Shown in pieces: positions 27,340-36,313 of a stretch of 64,000 nt of DNA. Below the pieces are notes generated by a model, which worked only from the letters and a program-made list of their open reading frames with translations, searched no databases and was not told the origin of the DNA. The translations under genes were made by a program, and so were the position numbers. Positions within the stretch are counted from its first letter, which is position 1; every line of letters starts with the position of its first letter. Source of the DNA: Neopararhizobium haloflavum (GTDB taxonomy: Bacteria; Pseudomonadota; Alphaproteobacteria; Rhizobiales; Rhizobiaceae); the NCBI RefSeq assembly GCF_002750855.1, contig NZ_NWUC01000010.1, positions 51,652 through 115,651 of the forward strand, in the 5' to 3' direction.

Positions 27340-28037
27340 TCGGTCGTTTTCTGCGCAGCCTTGTTCTTCCAACCGTGCTCATCGTCGTGCTGCTGGCCGG
27401 GCTGATCACCGCGATGGACTACTACGCCGCGCTCGAAGAGCGGCCCGCATCGGCAGATCGCGCCAATTCCGCTCCGCCAGCCGAGACGGCGGACAGCGCC
27501 GCGGCGGTTGATCGGCGCGATGATCGGTCTGCCGCAAGCCGTCCGGTCGATCCACAACTGTTCGGACAGCCTTTCACTGCCCGTCCGGGCGAACTCACCC
27601 GCGTCGATCCACGCCCGCCCCTGACGCCGCCGAAGGAGGAGACGGACGAGGAGGCCGCATCGACCATGCTTTACCGTCCGCAGGCCGTGGGCGCCGGTCG
27701 CCTCGAATTCGAGGGGCGAGCGCTGCAACTGGCAGGCATCGATCCGACACCGGTGGAGCGCACATGCCAGGGGGAAAGCGGCGCCTGGCCATGCGGCATG
27801 GTCGCCCGAACCGCGTTCCGCAACTATCTGCGCAGCCGGGCGCTCGAATGCGATGTGCCAGCCGACGACTGGCAGGACACGGCAGTCGCCACCTGCATGA
27901 TGCGCGACGACGACATTGCCGCCTGGCTCGTCCGCAACGGGTGGGCGGAAGCCACCGCCGGCTCGGCTTACGCCGAACTCGCCAGCAAGGCGCGCGAAGA
28001 AGGCCGCGGGATTTACGGTGGCGATCCACGGCGCTAG
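27336..28037 (+). CDS. Membrane-anchored thermonuclease (SNase-like) family protein
   Basis: A 233-residue protein beginning at GTG 27336, which overlaps the stop of the preceding LexA-like gene. The N-terminus has one hydrophobic helix (LVLPTVLIVVLLAGLITAM), then a disordered Pro/Ala/Asp-rich spacer of about 90 residues. The SNase-like domain covers RLEFEGRALQLAGIDPTP to AWLVRNGWAEATAGSAYAELASKAREEGRGIYG. The final AxxxGRGIYG-type motif is typical of SNase-like proteins. Several canonical active-site charges appear changed, so activity is uncertain. Confidence 0.75.
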   Translation: MIGRFLRSLVLPTVLIVVLLAGLITAMDYYAALEERPASADRANSAPPAETADSAAAVDRRDDRSAASRPVDPQLFGQPFTARPGELTRVDPRPPLTPPKEETDEEAASTMLYRPQAVGAGRLEFEGRALQLAGIDPTPVERTCQGESGAWPCGMVARTAFRNYLRSRALECDVPADDWQDTAVATCMMRDDDIAAWLVRNGWAEATAGSAYAELASKAREEGRGIYGGDPRR

Positions 28038-28061
28038 AGAGTCAAGAACAGGGAAACGCCC

Positions 28062-29750
28062 CTATTCCCAGGCTGGCTCCGCCAGATCGCCCGACAGGGC
28101 CTTGTCAATGAGAGCGCGCGTCTCCTTGATGCCGTAAAGCGCCACGAAGGAACCGAAGCGCGGCCCGCGTTCCTGCCCCAGAAGAACCTCGTAGATCATC
28201 TGGAAGAAGGCGATCGACACGCCTGGCCCACCATCGGGACTCTTCTTCGCCGGATCCTGATAGCGCGGAATGGAGCGTGCGACATTGAGTGCCGCATCCT
28301 GGATTTGCGCGCCATCGGCATCGTTCGGCAGGGCATTGAGCGTCTCGCCAAGGGTCTGCAGCGCCTCGCGCTCCTCGCCGTCGGGCTGCCGGAAGCGCTT
28401 TGTCGGCGCCACGAAGTCATGAAAATACCGAATGGCGAAATCGACCAGCTGGTCGAGCTCCGAATGGCTCTCCGGCGTCACGCCCGGCGCATAGCGCGAG
28501 ATGAAACCCCACAATACCGCCTTGTTCTCCGCGTTAGACGCGCTGACGAGATTGAGCAGCATCGCGAAGGGCACCGGAAGGCTCGTTGCCGGCGGCGTTC
28601 CGTCATGCATATGCCAGACCGGGTTGCCGAGACGGTTCTTCCAGTCCTGCCGTTCATAGGCGGAAAGGAACGTGAAATACTCGTCCACCGCCTTCGGAAT
28701 GACGTCGAAATAGAGCTTCTTGGCGGCCTTTGGCTTCTGGAACATGTAGAGCGAAAGGCTCTCCGTCGGCGCATAGGTCAGCCATTGGTCGATCGTCAGC
28801 CCGTTGCCCTTCGACTTGGAGATTTTCTGCCCGTTCTCATCGAGGAAAAGCTCGTAGTTGAATCCCTCCGGCGGACGGCCTCCGAGCGCCTTGCAGATCT
28901 TCGATGACAGCGTGACGCTGTCGATGAGATCCTTGCCCGCCATCTCGTAGTCGATACCGAGGGCAAACCAGCGAAGCGCCCAATCTGCCTTCCACTGGCA
29001 CTTGACGCGTCCGCCCGTCACCGCCGTCTCGACACGCTCGTGGGTCTCCGGATCGACATAGGTGACCGTACCGGCATCGACATTGCGCGCCACCATCGGG
29101 ACCTGAAGGACGACGCCCGTGCGCGGGCAGATGGGCAGGAAGGGCGAGTAGGTCCCGCGCCGCTCTTCGCCGAGAGTCGGCAGGATCACCGCCATGACGT
29201 CGTCATAGACCTCGAGCATGCGCAACAATGCCGTATCGAAGCGCCCGGAGGTATAATAGTCGGTCGCCGAGACAAACTCGTAGTCGAAGCCGAACCGATC
29301 GAGGAAAGCACGCAGCCGCGCATTGTTCGCCGCCGCGAAGGACGGATATTCGTTGGAGAACGGGTCGGGTATGCGCGACAGCGGCTTGTTCAGGTGGGTG
29401 GCCATCATCTCCCGGTTGGGGACATTGTCGGGCACCTTGCGCAGGCCGTCCATATCGTCCGAAAAGCAGATCAACTTCGTCGGAACCGTATCGTTCGTCA
29501 GCACGCGAAAGGCATGACGCACCATCGAGGTGCGAGCGACCTCGCCGAACGTGCCGATATGCGGCAGGCCCGAGGGACCGTATCCCGTTTCCAGCAGCAC
29601 GGTTTCAGGATAGCCGTCCGCTTCGTAGCGCTTGAGGAGCTTTCGCGCTTCCTCGAAAGGCCACGCCTTGGACTCCATCGCGGCCGCGCGCATCGCGGCT
29701 TCGGGCCGGGCGGTGTCGGACAGAGTCTCGGATCGCTGTGGGTCGCTCAT
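28062..29750 (-). CDS. lysK: Lysyl-tRNA synthetase, class I
   Basis: A 562-residue class I lysyl-tRNA synthetase, the form found in alphaproteobacteria and archaea in place of the class II enzyme. It charges tRNA-Lys. The HIGH-type signature is in [17 protein letters not shown], and the KMSKS-type loop is [14 protein letters not shown]. An alpha-helical anticodon-binding domain ends the protein. The ATG at 29750 ([12 protein letters not shown]) is favoured over the open reading further upstream, which would run into the sterol desaturase promoter. It converges on the thermonuclease gene. Confidence 0.95.
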   Translation of the reverse strand: MSDPQRSETLSDTARPEAAMRAAAMESKAWPFEEARKLLKRYEADGYPETVLLETGYGPSGLPHIGTFGEVARTSMVRHAFRVLTNDTVPTKLICFSDDMDGLRKVPDNVPNREMMATHLNKPLSRIPDPFSNEYPSFAAANNARLRAFLDRFGFDYEFVSATDYYTSGRFDTALLRMLEVYDDVMAVILPTLGEERRGTYSPFLPICPRTGVVLQVPMVARNVDAGTVTYVDPETHERVETAVTGGRVKCQWKADWALRWFALGIDYEMAGKDLIDSVTLSSKICKALGGRPPEGFNYELFLDENGQKISKSKGNGLTIDQWLTYAPTESLSLYMFQKPKAAKKLYFDVIPKAVDEYFTFLSAYERQDWKNRLGNPVWHMHDGTPPATSLPVPFAMLLNLVSASNAENKAVLWGFISRYAPGVTPESHSELDQLVDFAIRYFHDFVAPTKRFRQPDGEEREALQTLGETLNALPNDADGAQIQDAALNVARSIPRYQDPAKKSPDGGPGVSIAFFQMIYEVLLGQERGPRFGSFVALYGIKETRALIDKALSGDLAEPAWE

Positions 29751-29930
29751 GATCGCGCTTTCGATGAGGAAGGGCCGGCCGCTCTTGCGACCGCAATTCG
29801 GCGGCACCTATGCCGCGCTCGCCCGGCTGCGTCAACGTCCCGCCCGCAAACCCGTTGCCACGCGGCGCTGCCGCCACCATCTTTGGCATGCTTTCCGCCT
29901 TGCGCAGGAAAGCGATTGCGGGAGATGCGA

Positions 29931-30740
29931 ATGGATCTTTTCGGACTGGCAGAGCCGATCGTGCGGTTGGGCGCATTCGCCACCATCTTTGTCGCGATGG
30001 CGATTTTCGAACTGGCCGCACCGCGCCTGGAGCGCGAGGAGATGCGCGGGGCCTGGCGCTCGCGGCGCTGGATGACGAATGTGTCGATCCTCGTCATTTC
30101 CTCGATCTGTCTTCGCATCGTGTTTCCGCTCGCCGCGGTGGGGACCGCGCTTTGGGCCGAGGAGCGCCAGCTCGGCCTGTTCAATCAGATCGGGGCCCCA
30201 CCCCTTCTTGCCGGCGTGATCGCGTTCTTCATCCTCGATTTCGTCATCTGGCTGGAACATTGGGCGAGCCACCATATCCCGCTGCTCTGGCGGATTCACC
30301 GCATGCATCATGCCGACAACGGGTTCGACTTCACCACGGCATTGCGTTTCCATCCGCTGGAAATCGTTCTGTCCATGGTCTGGAAGGCGCTGATCGTCGT
30401 GCTTCTCGGTGCCCCGGCGCTGGCGGTGCTGATCTTCGAGATCGTCCTCAACGGAGCGTCGATGTTCAACCATGCCAACGGCAGGCTGCCTCCAGCCGCC
30501 GACCGCGTCCTGCGACGGTTTATCGTTACGCCGGACATGCACCGCGTGCACCATTCCAGCGACATGCGCGAGACGAACTCCAATTTCGGCTTCAATTTTC
30601 CATTCTGGGATCGCATCTTCGCAACCTATGAAGAAGCACCGCGCCTTGGTCATGATGCCATGGAAATCGGCCTCAAGCCCTATCGTGGCATCCAGACGGC
30701 CCGCCTTGGATGGTCTTTGATGCTGCCCTTCCGAAAGTGA
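29931..30740 (+). CDS. Sterol desaturase / fatty acid hydroxylase superfamily protein
   Basis: A 269-residue integral membrane di-iron enzyme. The histidine clusters are complete: EHWASHHIPLLWRIHRMHHAD and TPDMHRVHHSSDMRETNSNFG. Four or more helices surround them. Members hydroxylate or desaturate lipids; many bacterial homologues have unknown substrates such as hopanoids or ornithine lipids. GGGAGA precedes the ATG at 29931. The gene is divergent from lysK and convergent with the substrate-binding protein. Confidence 0.88.
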   Translation: MDLFGLAEPIVRLGAFATIFVAMAIFELAAPRLEREEMRGAWRSRRWMTNVSILVISSICLRIVFPLAAVGTALWAEERQLGLFNQIGAPPLLAGVIAFFILDFVIWLEHWASHHIPLLWRIHRMHHADNGFDFTTALRFHPLEIVLSMVWKALIVVLLGAPALAVLIFEIVLNGASMFNHANGRLPPAADRVLRRFIVTPDMHRVHHSSDMRETNSNFGFNFPFWDRIFATYEEAPRLGHDAMEIGLKPYRGIQTARLGWSLMLPFRK

Positions 30741-30753
30741 CCGCCTGCGTCGC

Positions 30754-31635
30754 TCAATAGAGCCCGTTCGGGAAATAGCGCAGATAGATCTCGGCGAACC
30801 GCCCGTTGTTGTTCAAGGCCAGGATGGCGTGATCGAAGGCCTCCGCCAGAATCCTGTCATCGCTGGCGACGGCAATGGCGAGCCCCTGGCCGAGGAACCG
30901 GTCCGAGAAGAAGGGACCGTCGAGAAATCGGCAACAGCGCTCTGCTTCCTGGCTGCCGAGCCAGAACGAGAATTGCATGCCATCGCCGAACGCCGCCTTG
31001 ATCCGACGATCCTTCAACGCATCGAAAACCCGCTCTGGCCGGCCATAGGCGACGACATTCAGGTCAGGGAAGAATGCGCGGGCCATCGCCTCGTGGGCAG
31101 TGCCATCAACAACACCGATGCGTGCCCCCTCCGGCAACGCCGCCAGGGCATCTTCCGCCGGGTTCAACGAAGGGTCGGCCCTGATGATGAAGCGTGCAGG
31201 CAGCTTTAGATAACTGCGCGTAAAACGATAGCGTTGCCGGTTTGCATCGCTGATGCTGACACCTGCAATGATCGCCTCGCCGCGCCCATTCTCCAGTGCC
31301 GCGTCCAGTTCGTCGAACGGCATCGCCTGCAACTGGCACCGATCGGCGACATCGAGTTCCTCGCAGATGGCGCGGACGAGATCGACATGAAGGCCTGAAA
31401 GTCGGCCTTCCTGGTCGAGAAAATTGAAGGGCGGGAAATCGGTCGTGGTCAGAAAGCGAATTCGCGGATAGCGCGAAAGATCAGGCAGCGTCATCCGTTC
31501 GCGAGGGTCGAAATGGTTCGGCACAGATACCCCGCCCTGCGCCGCCGCAGCGCCGGCTCCTAGCAGCAAAAATATAAAAAAGAGTAAATTTCTGTAAAAT
31601 TCTAGGGGTTCTTTATTCAAGAATTTCAATACCAT
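30754..31635 (-). CDS. Orphan periplasmic substrate-binding protein (amino-acid ABC type)
   Basis: A 293-residue secreted protein: a signal peptide (NLLFFIFLLLGAGAAAAQ) then an SBP_bac_3 fold with RIRFLTTTDFPPFNFLDQEG, GLHVDLVRAICEEL and the hinge region ARIGVVDGTAHEAM. It should bind a small polar solute, probably an amino acid. No permease or ATPase gene lies beside it, so it either feeds a transporter encoded elsewhere or has a sensing role. The ATG at 31635 lies just before the signal peptide; upstream reading is antisense to the glycosyltransferase leader. Confidence 0.85.
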   Translation of the reverse strand: MVLKFLNKEPLEFYRNLLFFIFLLLGAGAAAAQGGVSVPNHFDPRERMTLPDLSRYPRIRFLTTTDFPPFNFLDQEGRLSGLHVDLVRAICEELDVADRCQLQAMPFDELDAALENGRGEAIIAGVSISDANRQRYRFTRSYLKLPARFIIRADPSLNPAEDALAALPEGARIGVVDGTAHEAMARAFFPDLNVVAYGRPERVFDALKDRRIKAAFGDGMQFSFWLGSQEAERCCRFLDGPFFSDRFLGQGLAIAVASDDRILAEAFDHAILALNNNGRFAEIYLRYFPNGLY

Positions 31636-31760
31636 ATGGACGGCTGATTGGGGGGACGGCACGCTTGCGCTGCCGATGGTGTCGCGTGGATTCTGACGTA
31701 CATTACACGCAACCGGGCACCTCGCGAAGAGCCGAAGACGCACCCATCCCGTTCCGCTTG

Positions 31761-33656
31761 ATGAGCAGCCTCAGCGCGGCGGAAGAGGCCATTGCGCTGC
31801 CGCCAGAGATACGATCCGGCACGCAGTATCCCTTGTCGGTTCAGGTGGCCGCGTTGAAACGGCTCGGCATCGGCAAACCTGTCATCGCCAACGCAGCCTC
31901 CCTGGCAAGACGCAACGGGACATCGCTGGAGGACGAATTGTTTTCCTCCGGCATCGTCCAGGAGACCCTCTATTTCGAGGCGATCGCCCACTCGCTCGGG
32001 TTGCGTTTCCTGCGGGTGATCGATCCGACCGCCATCATCCTCTCGGCTTCGATCGATGTGCTGCTGACCGATCCGCGGCGCCCGCTGCGCGTGGACACCC
32101 ACGACGGCCGCACGATCACCGTGATCGCGCCGGTCGCGGCGGAAGCCGAAAGACTGAGCCGGCTGTTGGAGGATCATCCGGGCTTGCGGGAAAGTTTCGC
32201 CGTCGCGCCGCCGAGCGCGGTGCGCGCTGCCGTCTGGAGTGCACGCAGCGAGCGCCGCGTCGCCGAGACGGTCGGCAGCCTGTTCGACTCCCGCCCGCGG
32301 TTGAGCGCCCGTTTCGTCGCGACTGGCCGTCAGGGTTTTGCCATCGGCGTGGTGCTCGCCGGGCTGATGGCAGCCGGCCTTGTGGCGTGGAATCCGACAT
32401 TGGCCGCCGTGCATGTGGCGTTGACATCCCTTTTTGCCGCCTGCGTCTGGCTGAGAGCGACGGCCAGCGCGCACTGGCAGGAGAGAACCCCGCACTATCC
32501 CACGGTACTCGATGACGCGCGCTTGCCCATCTATACGGTGATGGTCGCGATGTATCAGGAAGCGCCTGTCGTCCGGCAACTCGTGGGGGCGCTCGACAAG
32601 CTCGACTGGCCGCGCTCGAAACTCGATATCAAGCTGGTTTGCGAAGCCAATGATGGCGAAACCATCAAGGCGTTGGAAGAACTCCGGCTGAGGCCGGAAT
32701 ACGAGATCGTGCGCGTGCCGCGCGTCGCACCGTTCACCAAGCCGAAGGCGCTTTGCTACGCGATGGCCGGGGCGCGCGGTGAGTTCACGGTAATCTACGA
32801 TGCCGAAGACCGGCCCCATCCGGAGCAATTGCGCGAGGCGCATGCGCGCTTTCTCGCCGGCGGACCGCGCCTCGCCTGCATCCAGGCACCGCTGGTGATT
32901 GCCAATGCAGGACGCACCTGGCTGACCAGCATGTTCGCATTGGAATATTGCGGGCTATTTCGCGGCATCCTGCCATTCCTGGCAAAGGTCGGCCTGCCCT
33001 TGCCACTTGGGGGAACGTCCAATCACCTGCGCTCCAACGTCCTGAGGGAAGTCGGCGGGTGGGATCCATTCAATGTCACCGAAGACGCTGATCTCGGGCT
33101 GCGCCTGGCGCGCGGAGGCTATCGCTTCGCGATTATCACCCGCCCGACGCTCGAGGATGCGCCGACATCGATCCGCGTCTGGGTGCTGCAGCGAAGCCGC
33201 TGGTTCAAAGGCTGGCTCCAGACCTGGCTGGTCATGATGCGCCATCCCGTCCAGCTTTGCCGTGATTTCGGGCCCGTCGGCTTCCTGACGAGCCAGATCC
33301 TCACTGCCGGCATGCTGGCCTCCGCTCTGCTCAGCCCCTTGATGCTCTACTTCATCCTGTCGAGCGCGCTGGCACTCCTGCTCGGCCATCGAGACACCTC
33401 GACGCTTGGAACCATATTACTGGTCGTCGACCTTGCCGTCGTCATCAGCACCTTCATCGTGTTCATCTTGCTCGGCTTCAAACCCATGACGATGAAGGAG
33501 CGTTTCCAGATCGGTCGACGCTGGGCGTGGCTGCCGGTCTATTGGACCATGATGTCATGGGCCGCATGGCGCGCCGTCTTTCAATTGATGAACAAGCCCT
33601 TCCACTGGGAAAAGACCCCGCACGAACCAACTGCGCGAAGGGAACTGGACGGTTGA
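31761..33656 (+). CDS. BcsA-like family 2 glycosyltransferase with N-terminal GspE/MshE-type domain
   Basis: A 631-residue membrane glycosyltransferase. Residues 20-110 resemble the GspE_N/MshEN domain (LARRNGTSLEDELFSSGI, then AIAHSLGLRFLRVIDPTAI). Two helices follow (GFAIGVVLAGLMAAGLVAW and the next segment). The GT-A domain has YTVMVAMYQE, the metal motif IYDAEDRPHPEQL, the base motif VTEDADLGLRLARGG and QRSRWFKGWLQTW, which are marks of processive beta-glycosyltransferases such as cellulose synthase. Several C-terminal helices end the protein. ATG 31761 is my choice; a TTG at 31665 would add 32 residues without similarity. No polysaccharide operon surrounds it. Confidence 0.88.
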   Translation: MSSLSAAEEAIALPPEIRSGTQYPLSVQVAALKRLGIGKPVIANAASLARRNGTSLEDELFSSGIVQETLYFEAIAHSLGLRFLRVIDPTAIILSASIDVLLTDPRRPLRVDTHDGRTITVIAPVAAEAERLSRLLEDHPGLRESFAVAPPSAVRAAVWSARSERRVAETVGSLFDSRPRLSARFVATGRQGFAIGVVLAGLMAAGLVAWNPTLAAVHVALTSLFAACVWLRATASAHWQERTPHYPTVLDDARLPIYTVMVAMYQEAPVVRQLVGALDKLDWPRSKLDIKLVCEANDGETIKALEELRLRPEYEIVRVPRVAPFTKPKALCYAMAGARGEFTVIYDAEDRPHPEQLREAHARFLAGGPRLACIQAPLVIANAGRTWLTSMFALEYCGLFRGILPFLAKVGLPLPLGGTSNHLRSNVLREVGGWDPFNVTEDADLGLRLARGGYRFAIITRPTLEDAPTSIRVWVLQRSRWFKGWLQTWLVMMRHPVQLCRDFGPVGFLTSQILTAGMLASALLSPLMLYFILSSALALLLGHRDTSTLGTILLVVDLAVVISTFIVFILLGFKPMTMKERFQIGRRWAWLPVYWTMMSWAAWRAVFQLMNKPFHWEKTPHEPTARRELDG

Positions 33657-33734
33657 TCCACGGTGCGTTTGCCGGCGGCCTGTCCGGCCGCCGATGAGCC
33701 CCGCAAATGCCCGTCGGCCCGTCCTCGACAACCG

Positions 33735-34901
33735 CTAAACGGCAAACGCGCCCTCAAGCCAGCTTTTCAGCTCTGATTTCAGTTCGAGTCCGACGCCGGG
33801 CACATCGGGCAGGCGCACGCGGCCGTTCTCCACTTTCGAAGTGTCCGCGAAGCCGCCGAGCGGCTGGAACACGCCGGGATAGCTTTCGTTTCCGCCAAGC
33901 CCGAGGCCGGCAGCCAGATGCAGCGACATCTGGTGGCCGCCATGCGGATGAAGCCGCCGCGGCGACCATCCGTGCTGGCGCATCGTCTCCAGCACCTTGA
34001 GATAGTCGGGCAGGCCGTAGGCGAGCCCGCAGTCGAACTGCACGAAATCGCGATCGGCCCGCATTCCGCCATACCGCAAGAGGTTGCGGGCATCCTGGGA
34101 GGAAAAGATGTTCTCGCCCGTGGCAAGCGGTCCATCGTGCTCTTCTGCAAGCACGGCCATCAGACGGAAATCGAGCGGATCGCCGGGCTCCTCGTACCAG
34201 CGCAGTCCATAGTCGCGCATGGCGCGGCCATAACTGAGCGCGGTTTCCAGATCGAAGCGCCCATTCGCATCGACAGCGAGCCGCGATCCGTCGCCGAGAA
34301 CGGCAATCGCCGCCTCGATCCGCTTCATGTCTTCGGCAAGTGGCGCGCCACCGATCTTGATCTTCACCTCACGATAGCCGAGGTCGAGATAGCCCTTCAG
34401 TTCGTCCTGAAGCGCGCTTTGGCCAAAGCCGGGCTGGTAGTATCCACCGGCGGCATAGACCGGCACCTCCTCGTCGGCTTCACCATCGCGATACATGTCT
34501 GCAAGGAGGCGATAGAGAGGGACGCCAGCTGCCTTGGCCCGCAGATCCCACAGCGCCATGTCGAGCGCGCCAAGTGCGCTCGCCCGGTCTCCGTGTCCAC
34601 CGGGCTTTTCGTTGCGCATCGCCACATCCCAACAGGCGAACGGGTCGATCTGCCCGGCCTCGTCCTGAAGGTCGGCCGGATCGGCCGCCATGAGCCTTGG
34701 AATGAACCGTTCGCGCAGCATGCCCCCGACGGACCAGCGGCCGATCGACCCGAAACCATAACCGACAAGCGTCTTTCCATCCTGGATGGTGTCGGAGACG
34801 ACCGCCACCGCCGAGGTGGTAAGGCCAGCAAAATTGACCATGGCGTTGGCACCGGGAGAGGTAATTGGCAGATCCTTCTCCAGAATGCGTGCGATCTTCA
34901 T
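33735..34901 (-). CDS. tarD: D-tartrate dehydratase (enolase superfamily)
   Basis: A 388-residue enolase-superfamily enzyme that from memory closely matches the biochemically characterised D-tartrate dehydratase of Bradyrhizobium japonicum, which converts D-tartrate to oxaloacetate. All catalytic positions are retained with a two-residue offset: Lys182 in VKIKIGG, the metal ligands Asp211 (VDANGR), Glu237 (WYEEPGD) and Glu263 (ATGENIF), and His320 in HPHGGHQMS. The start overlaps the stop of the fumarase-like gene (ATGA). It is the last gene of a TAXI-TRAP transporter/lyase operon, so an extracellular dicarboxylate is imported and processed in one unit. Identity to D-tartrate rather than a related diacid should be treated as strong inference. 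Confidence 0.88.
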   Translation of the reverse strand: MKIARILEKDLPITSPGANAMVNFAGLTTSAVAVVSDTIQDGKTLVGYGFGSIGRWSVGGMLRERFIPRLMAADPADLQDEAGQIDPFACWDVAMRNEKPGGHGDRASALGALDMALWDLRAKAAGVPLYRLLADMYRDGEADEEVPVYAAGGYYQPGFGQSALQDELKGYLDLGYREVKIKIGGAPLAEDMKRIEAAIAVLGDGSRLAVDANGRFDLETALSYGRAMRDYGLRWYEEPGDPLDFRLMAVLAEEHDGPLATGENIFSSQDARNLLRYGGMRADRDFVQFDCGLAYGLPDYLKVLETMRQHGWSPRRLHPHGGHQMSLHLAAGLGLGGNESYPGVFQPLGGFADTSKVENGRVRLPDVPGVGLELKSELKSWLEGAFAV

Positions 34902-36313
34902 TCCGTTTTTCCTTCTTTCATTCGTCCGCCATTCGCCATGCGCACCGGATCGATGAGCGCGTCGTACTCTTCCATGGAGATCACACCCAAGCGGGCCGAG
35001 GCTTCGCGCAACGTCAGATTTTCGGCCTCGGCAAGACGGGTGATCTCAGCCACGCGGTCATAGCCGAGCCTGGGCGTGAGCGCCGTTGCCAGCATCAGCG
35101 AAGCGTCCACATAGTGCCGCATCCGCCCGTCGTTGATTTCAAGGCCATCCAACGCCCCCTCGATGAACGCGGCGATGGTGCCGTTAAGCGCGGCAGCGCT
35201 CTCCAGGAGCGCGTGGATCAGCACAGGCTTGGCGACATTGAGTTCGAATAGGCCCGACCCCGCCGCCCAGACCACCGTCGTGTGATTGCCGATCGTGCGA
35301 AAGCAGGCCTGCAACAGGGCCTCGGCCAGCGTCGCGTTGCGCTTGCCGGGCATGATGGAGGACGACAACCCATCGTCGGGAAGCATCAATTCGGCCAATC
35401 CGGCCCGCGGCCCGGCTGCAAGCAGCCGTATGTCGTTGAGGATATGAATGAGGCCGGTTGCAAGCCCCTCCAGCGACGCCGAAGCCGCCACGAGCGCATC
35501 ATGCGCGGCCATGCCCTCGACCTTGACCGGATTGGGGACAAAATCGATCCCGGTCGCCTCGCTCAGCGCAGCACAGAACGCGGTGTCAAAGCCGGGCTCG
35601 GCATTCAGACCGCTACCCGCTGCCGTGCCGCCTTGCGCCAGAACCTTGAGATCGGGCATGGTCGCCGCGATGCGCTTTCGCGCCTGGCCCACCTGTCGGC
35701 CGTAGGATTGAAAGGTCTGCCGCAACGTTACCGGAACGGCGTCGTTCAGATGGGTCCGCCCCATCCGTACATGATGGCCATGGTCGCTCTCAAGGCGCGC
35801 GAACGCAGCTTCCAGCGCACCGAGCGTTGGAAGAATGCCGTTTTCGAGTTCCAGCACCGCCGCGATGTGCATGACCGTTGGGAAGGTATCGTTGGACGAC
35901 TGGCCCAGATTGACATGGTCGTTGGGATGCACCGGCTCACGCGTTCCGAGCGGCTGGCCGAACAATTCGTTCGCACGGTTGGCCAGCACCTCGTTGGCGT
36001 TCATGTTGGTCTGCGTGCCGCTTCCCGTCTGCCAGATGGAGAGAGGAAAATGATCGTCGAAATCGCCATCGCGCAAAGCGTTGGCAGCGACGACGATCCG
36101 TTCGCCGCGTCGATGGTCGATGACGCCGAGCGCCATGTTCGCTCGCGCGGCTGCCGCCTTCTGAAGCCCGAATGCACGCAAGAGGCCGCAGGGCAATCTT
36201 GGCCCGTGTTGGGGAAAGAGCTTGAGGGCGCGGGCCGTCTGCGCCCCCCAATAGCGGTCCGCCGGGATGTCGACGGCGCCGCTCGCGTCTGATTCCGAAC
36301 GGATCGCCATCAC
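34898..36313 (-). CDS. Class II fumarase-like lyase, divergent
   Basis: A 471-residue member of the fumarase/aspartase superfamily. Substrate-binding segments are standard: IWQTGSGTQTNMNANEVLAN, VNLGQSSNDTFPTVMH and MGRTHLNDAVPV with the catalytic His. The signature loop is altered: SSSIMPGKRNATLAEAL in place of the usual GSSIMPGKVNP, losing the proline and gaining an arginine. It is therefore probably not the housekeeping fumarase and may act on a substituted succinate. It overlaps both neighbours by four bases (the lyase at 36310 and tarD), which means tight translational coupling. Confidence 0.85.
   Translation of the reverse strand: MMAIRSESDASGAVDIPADRYWGAQTARALKLFPQHGPRLPCGLLRAFGLQKAAAARANMALGVIDHRRGERIVVAANALRDGDFDDHFPLSIWQTGSGTQTNMNANEVLANRANELFGQPLGTREPVHPNDHVNLGQSSNDTFPTVMHIAAVLELENGILPTLGALEAAFARLESDHGHHVRMGRTHLNDAVPVTLRQTFQSYGRQVGQARKRIAATMPDLKVLAQGGTAAGSGLNAEPGFDTAFCAALSEATGIDFVPNPVKVEGMAAHDALVAASASLEGLATGLIHILNDIRLLAAGPRAGLAELMLPDDGLSSSIMPGKRNATLAEALLQACFRTIGNHTTVVWAAGSGLFELNVAKPVLIHALLESAAALNGTIAAFIEGALDGLEINDGRMRHYVDASLMLATALTPRLGYDRVAEITRLAEAENLTLREASARLGVISMEEYDALIDPVRMANGGRMKEGKTE

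Noticed and set aside
31626-32843. Minus-strand 405-codon frame
   Set aside because: Antisense to the glycosyltransferase. The translation is Arg/His/Gln-rich and shows no family motif.
33673-33693. Terminator after the glycosyltransferase gene
   Set aside because: A good eight-base GC stem exists (CGGCGGCC with GGCCGCCG), but neither strand has a T run after it, so termination is not supported.
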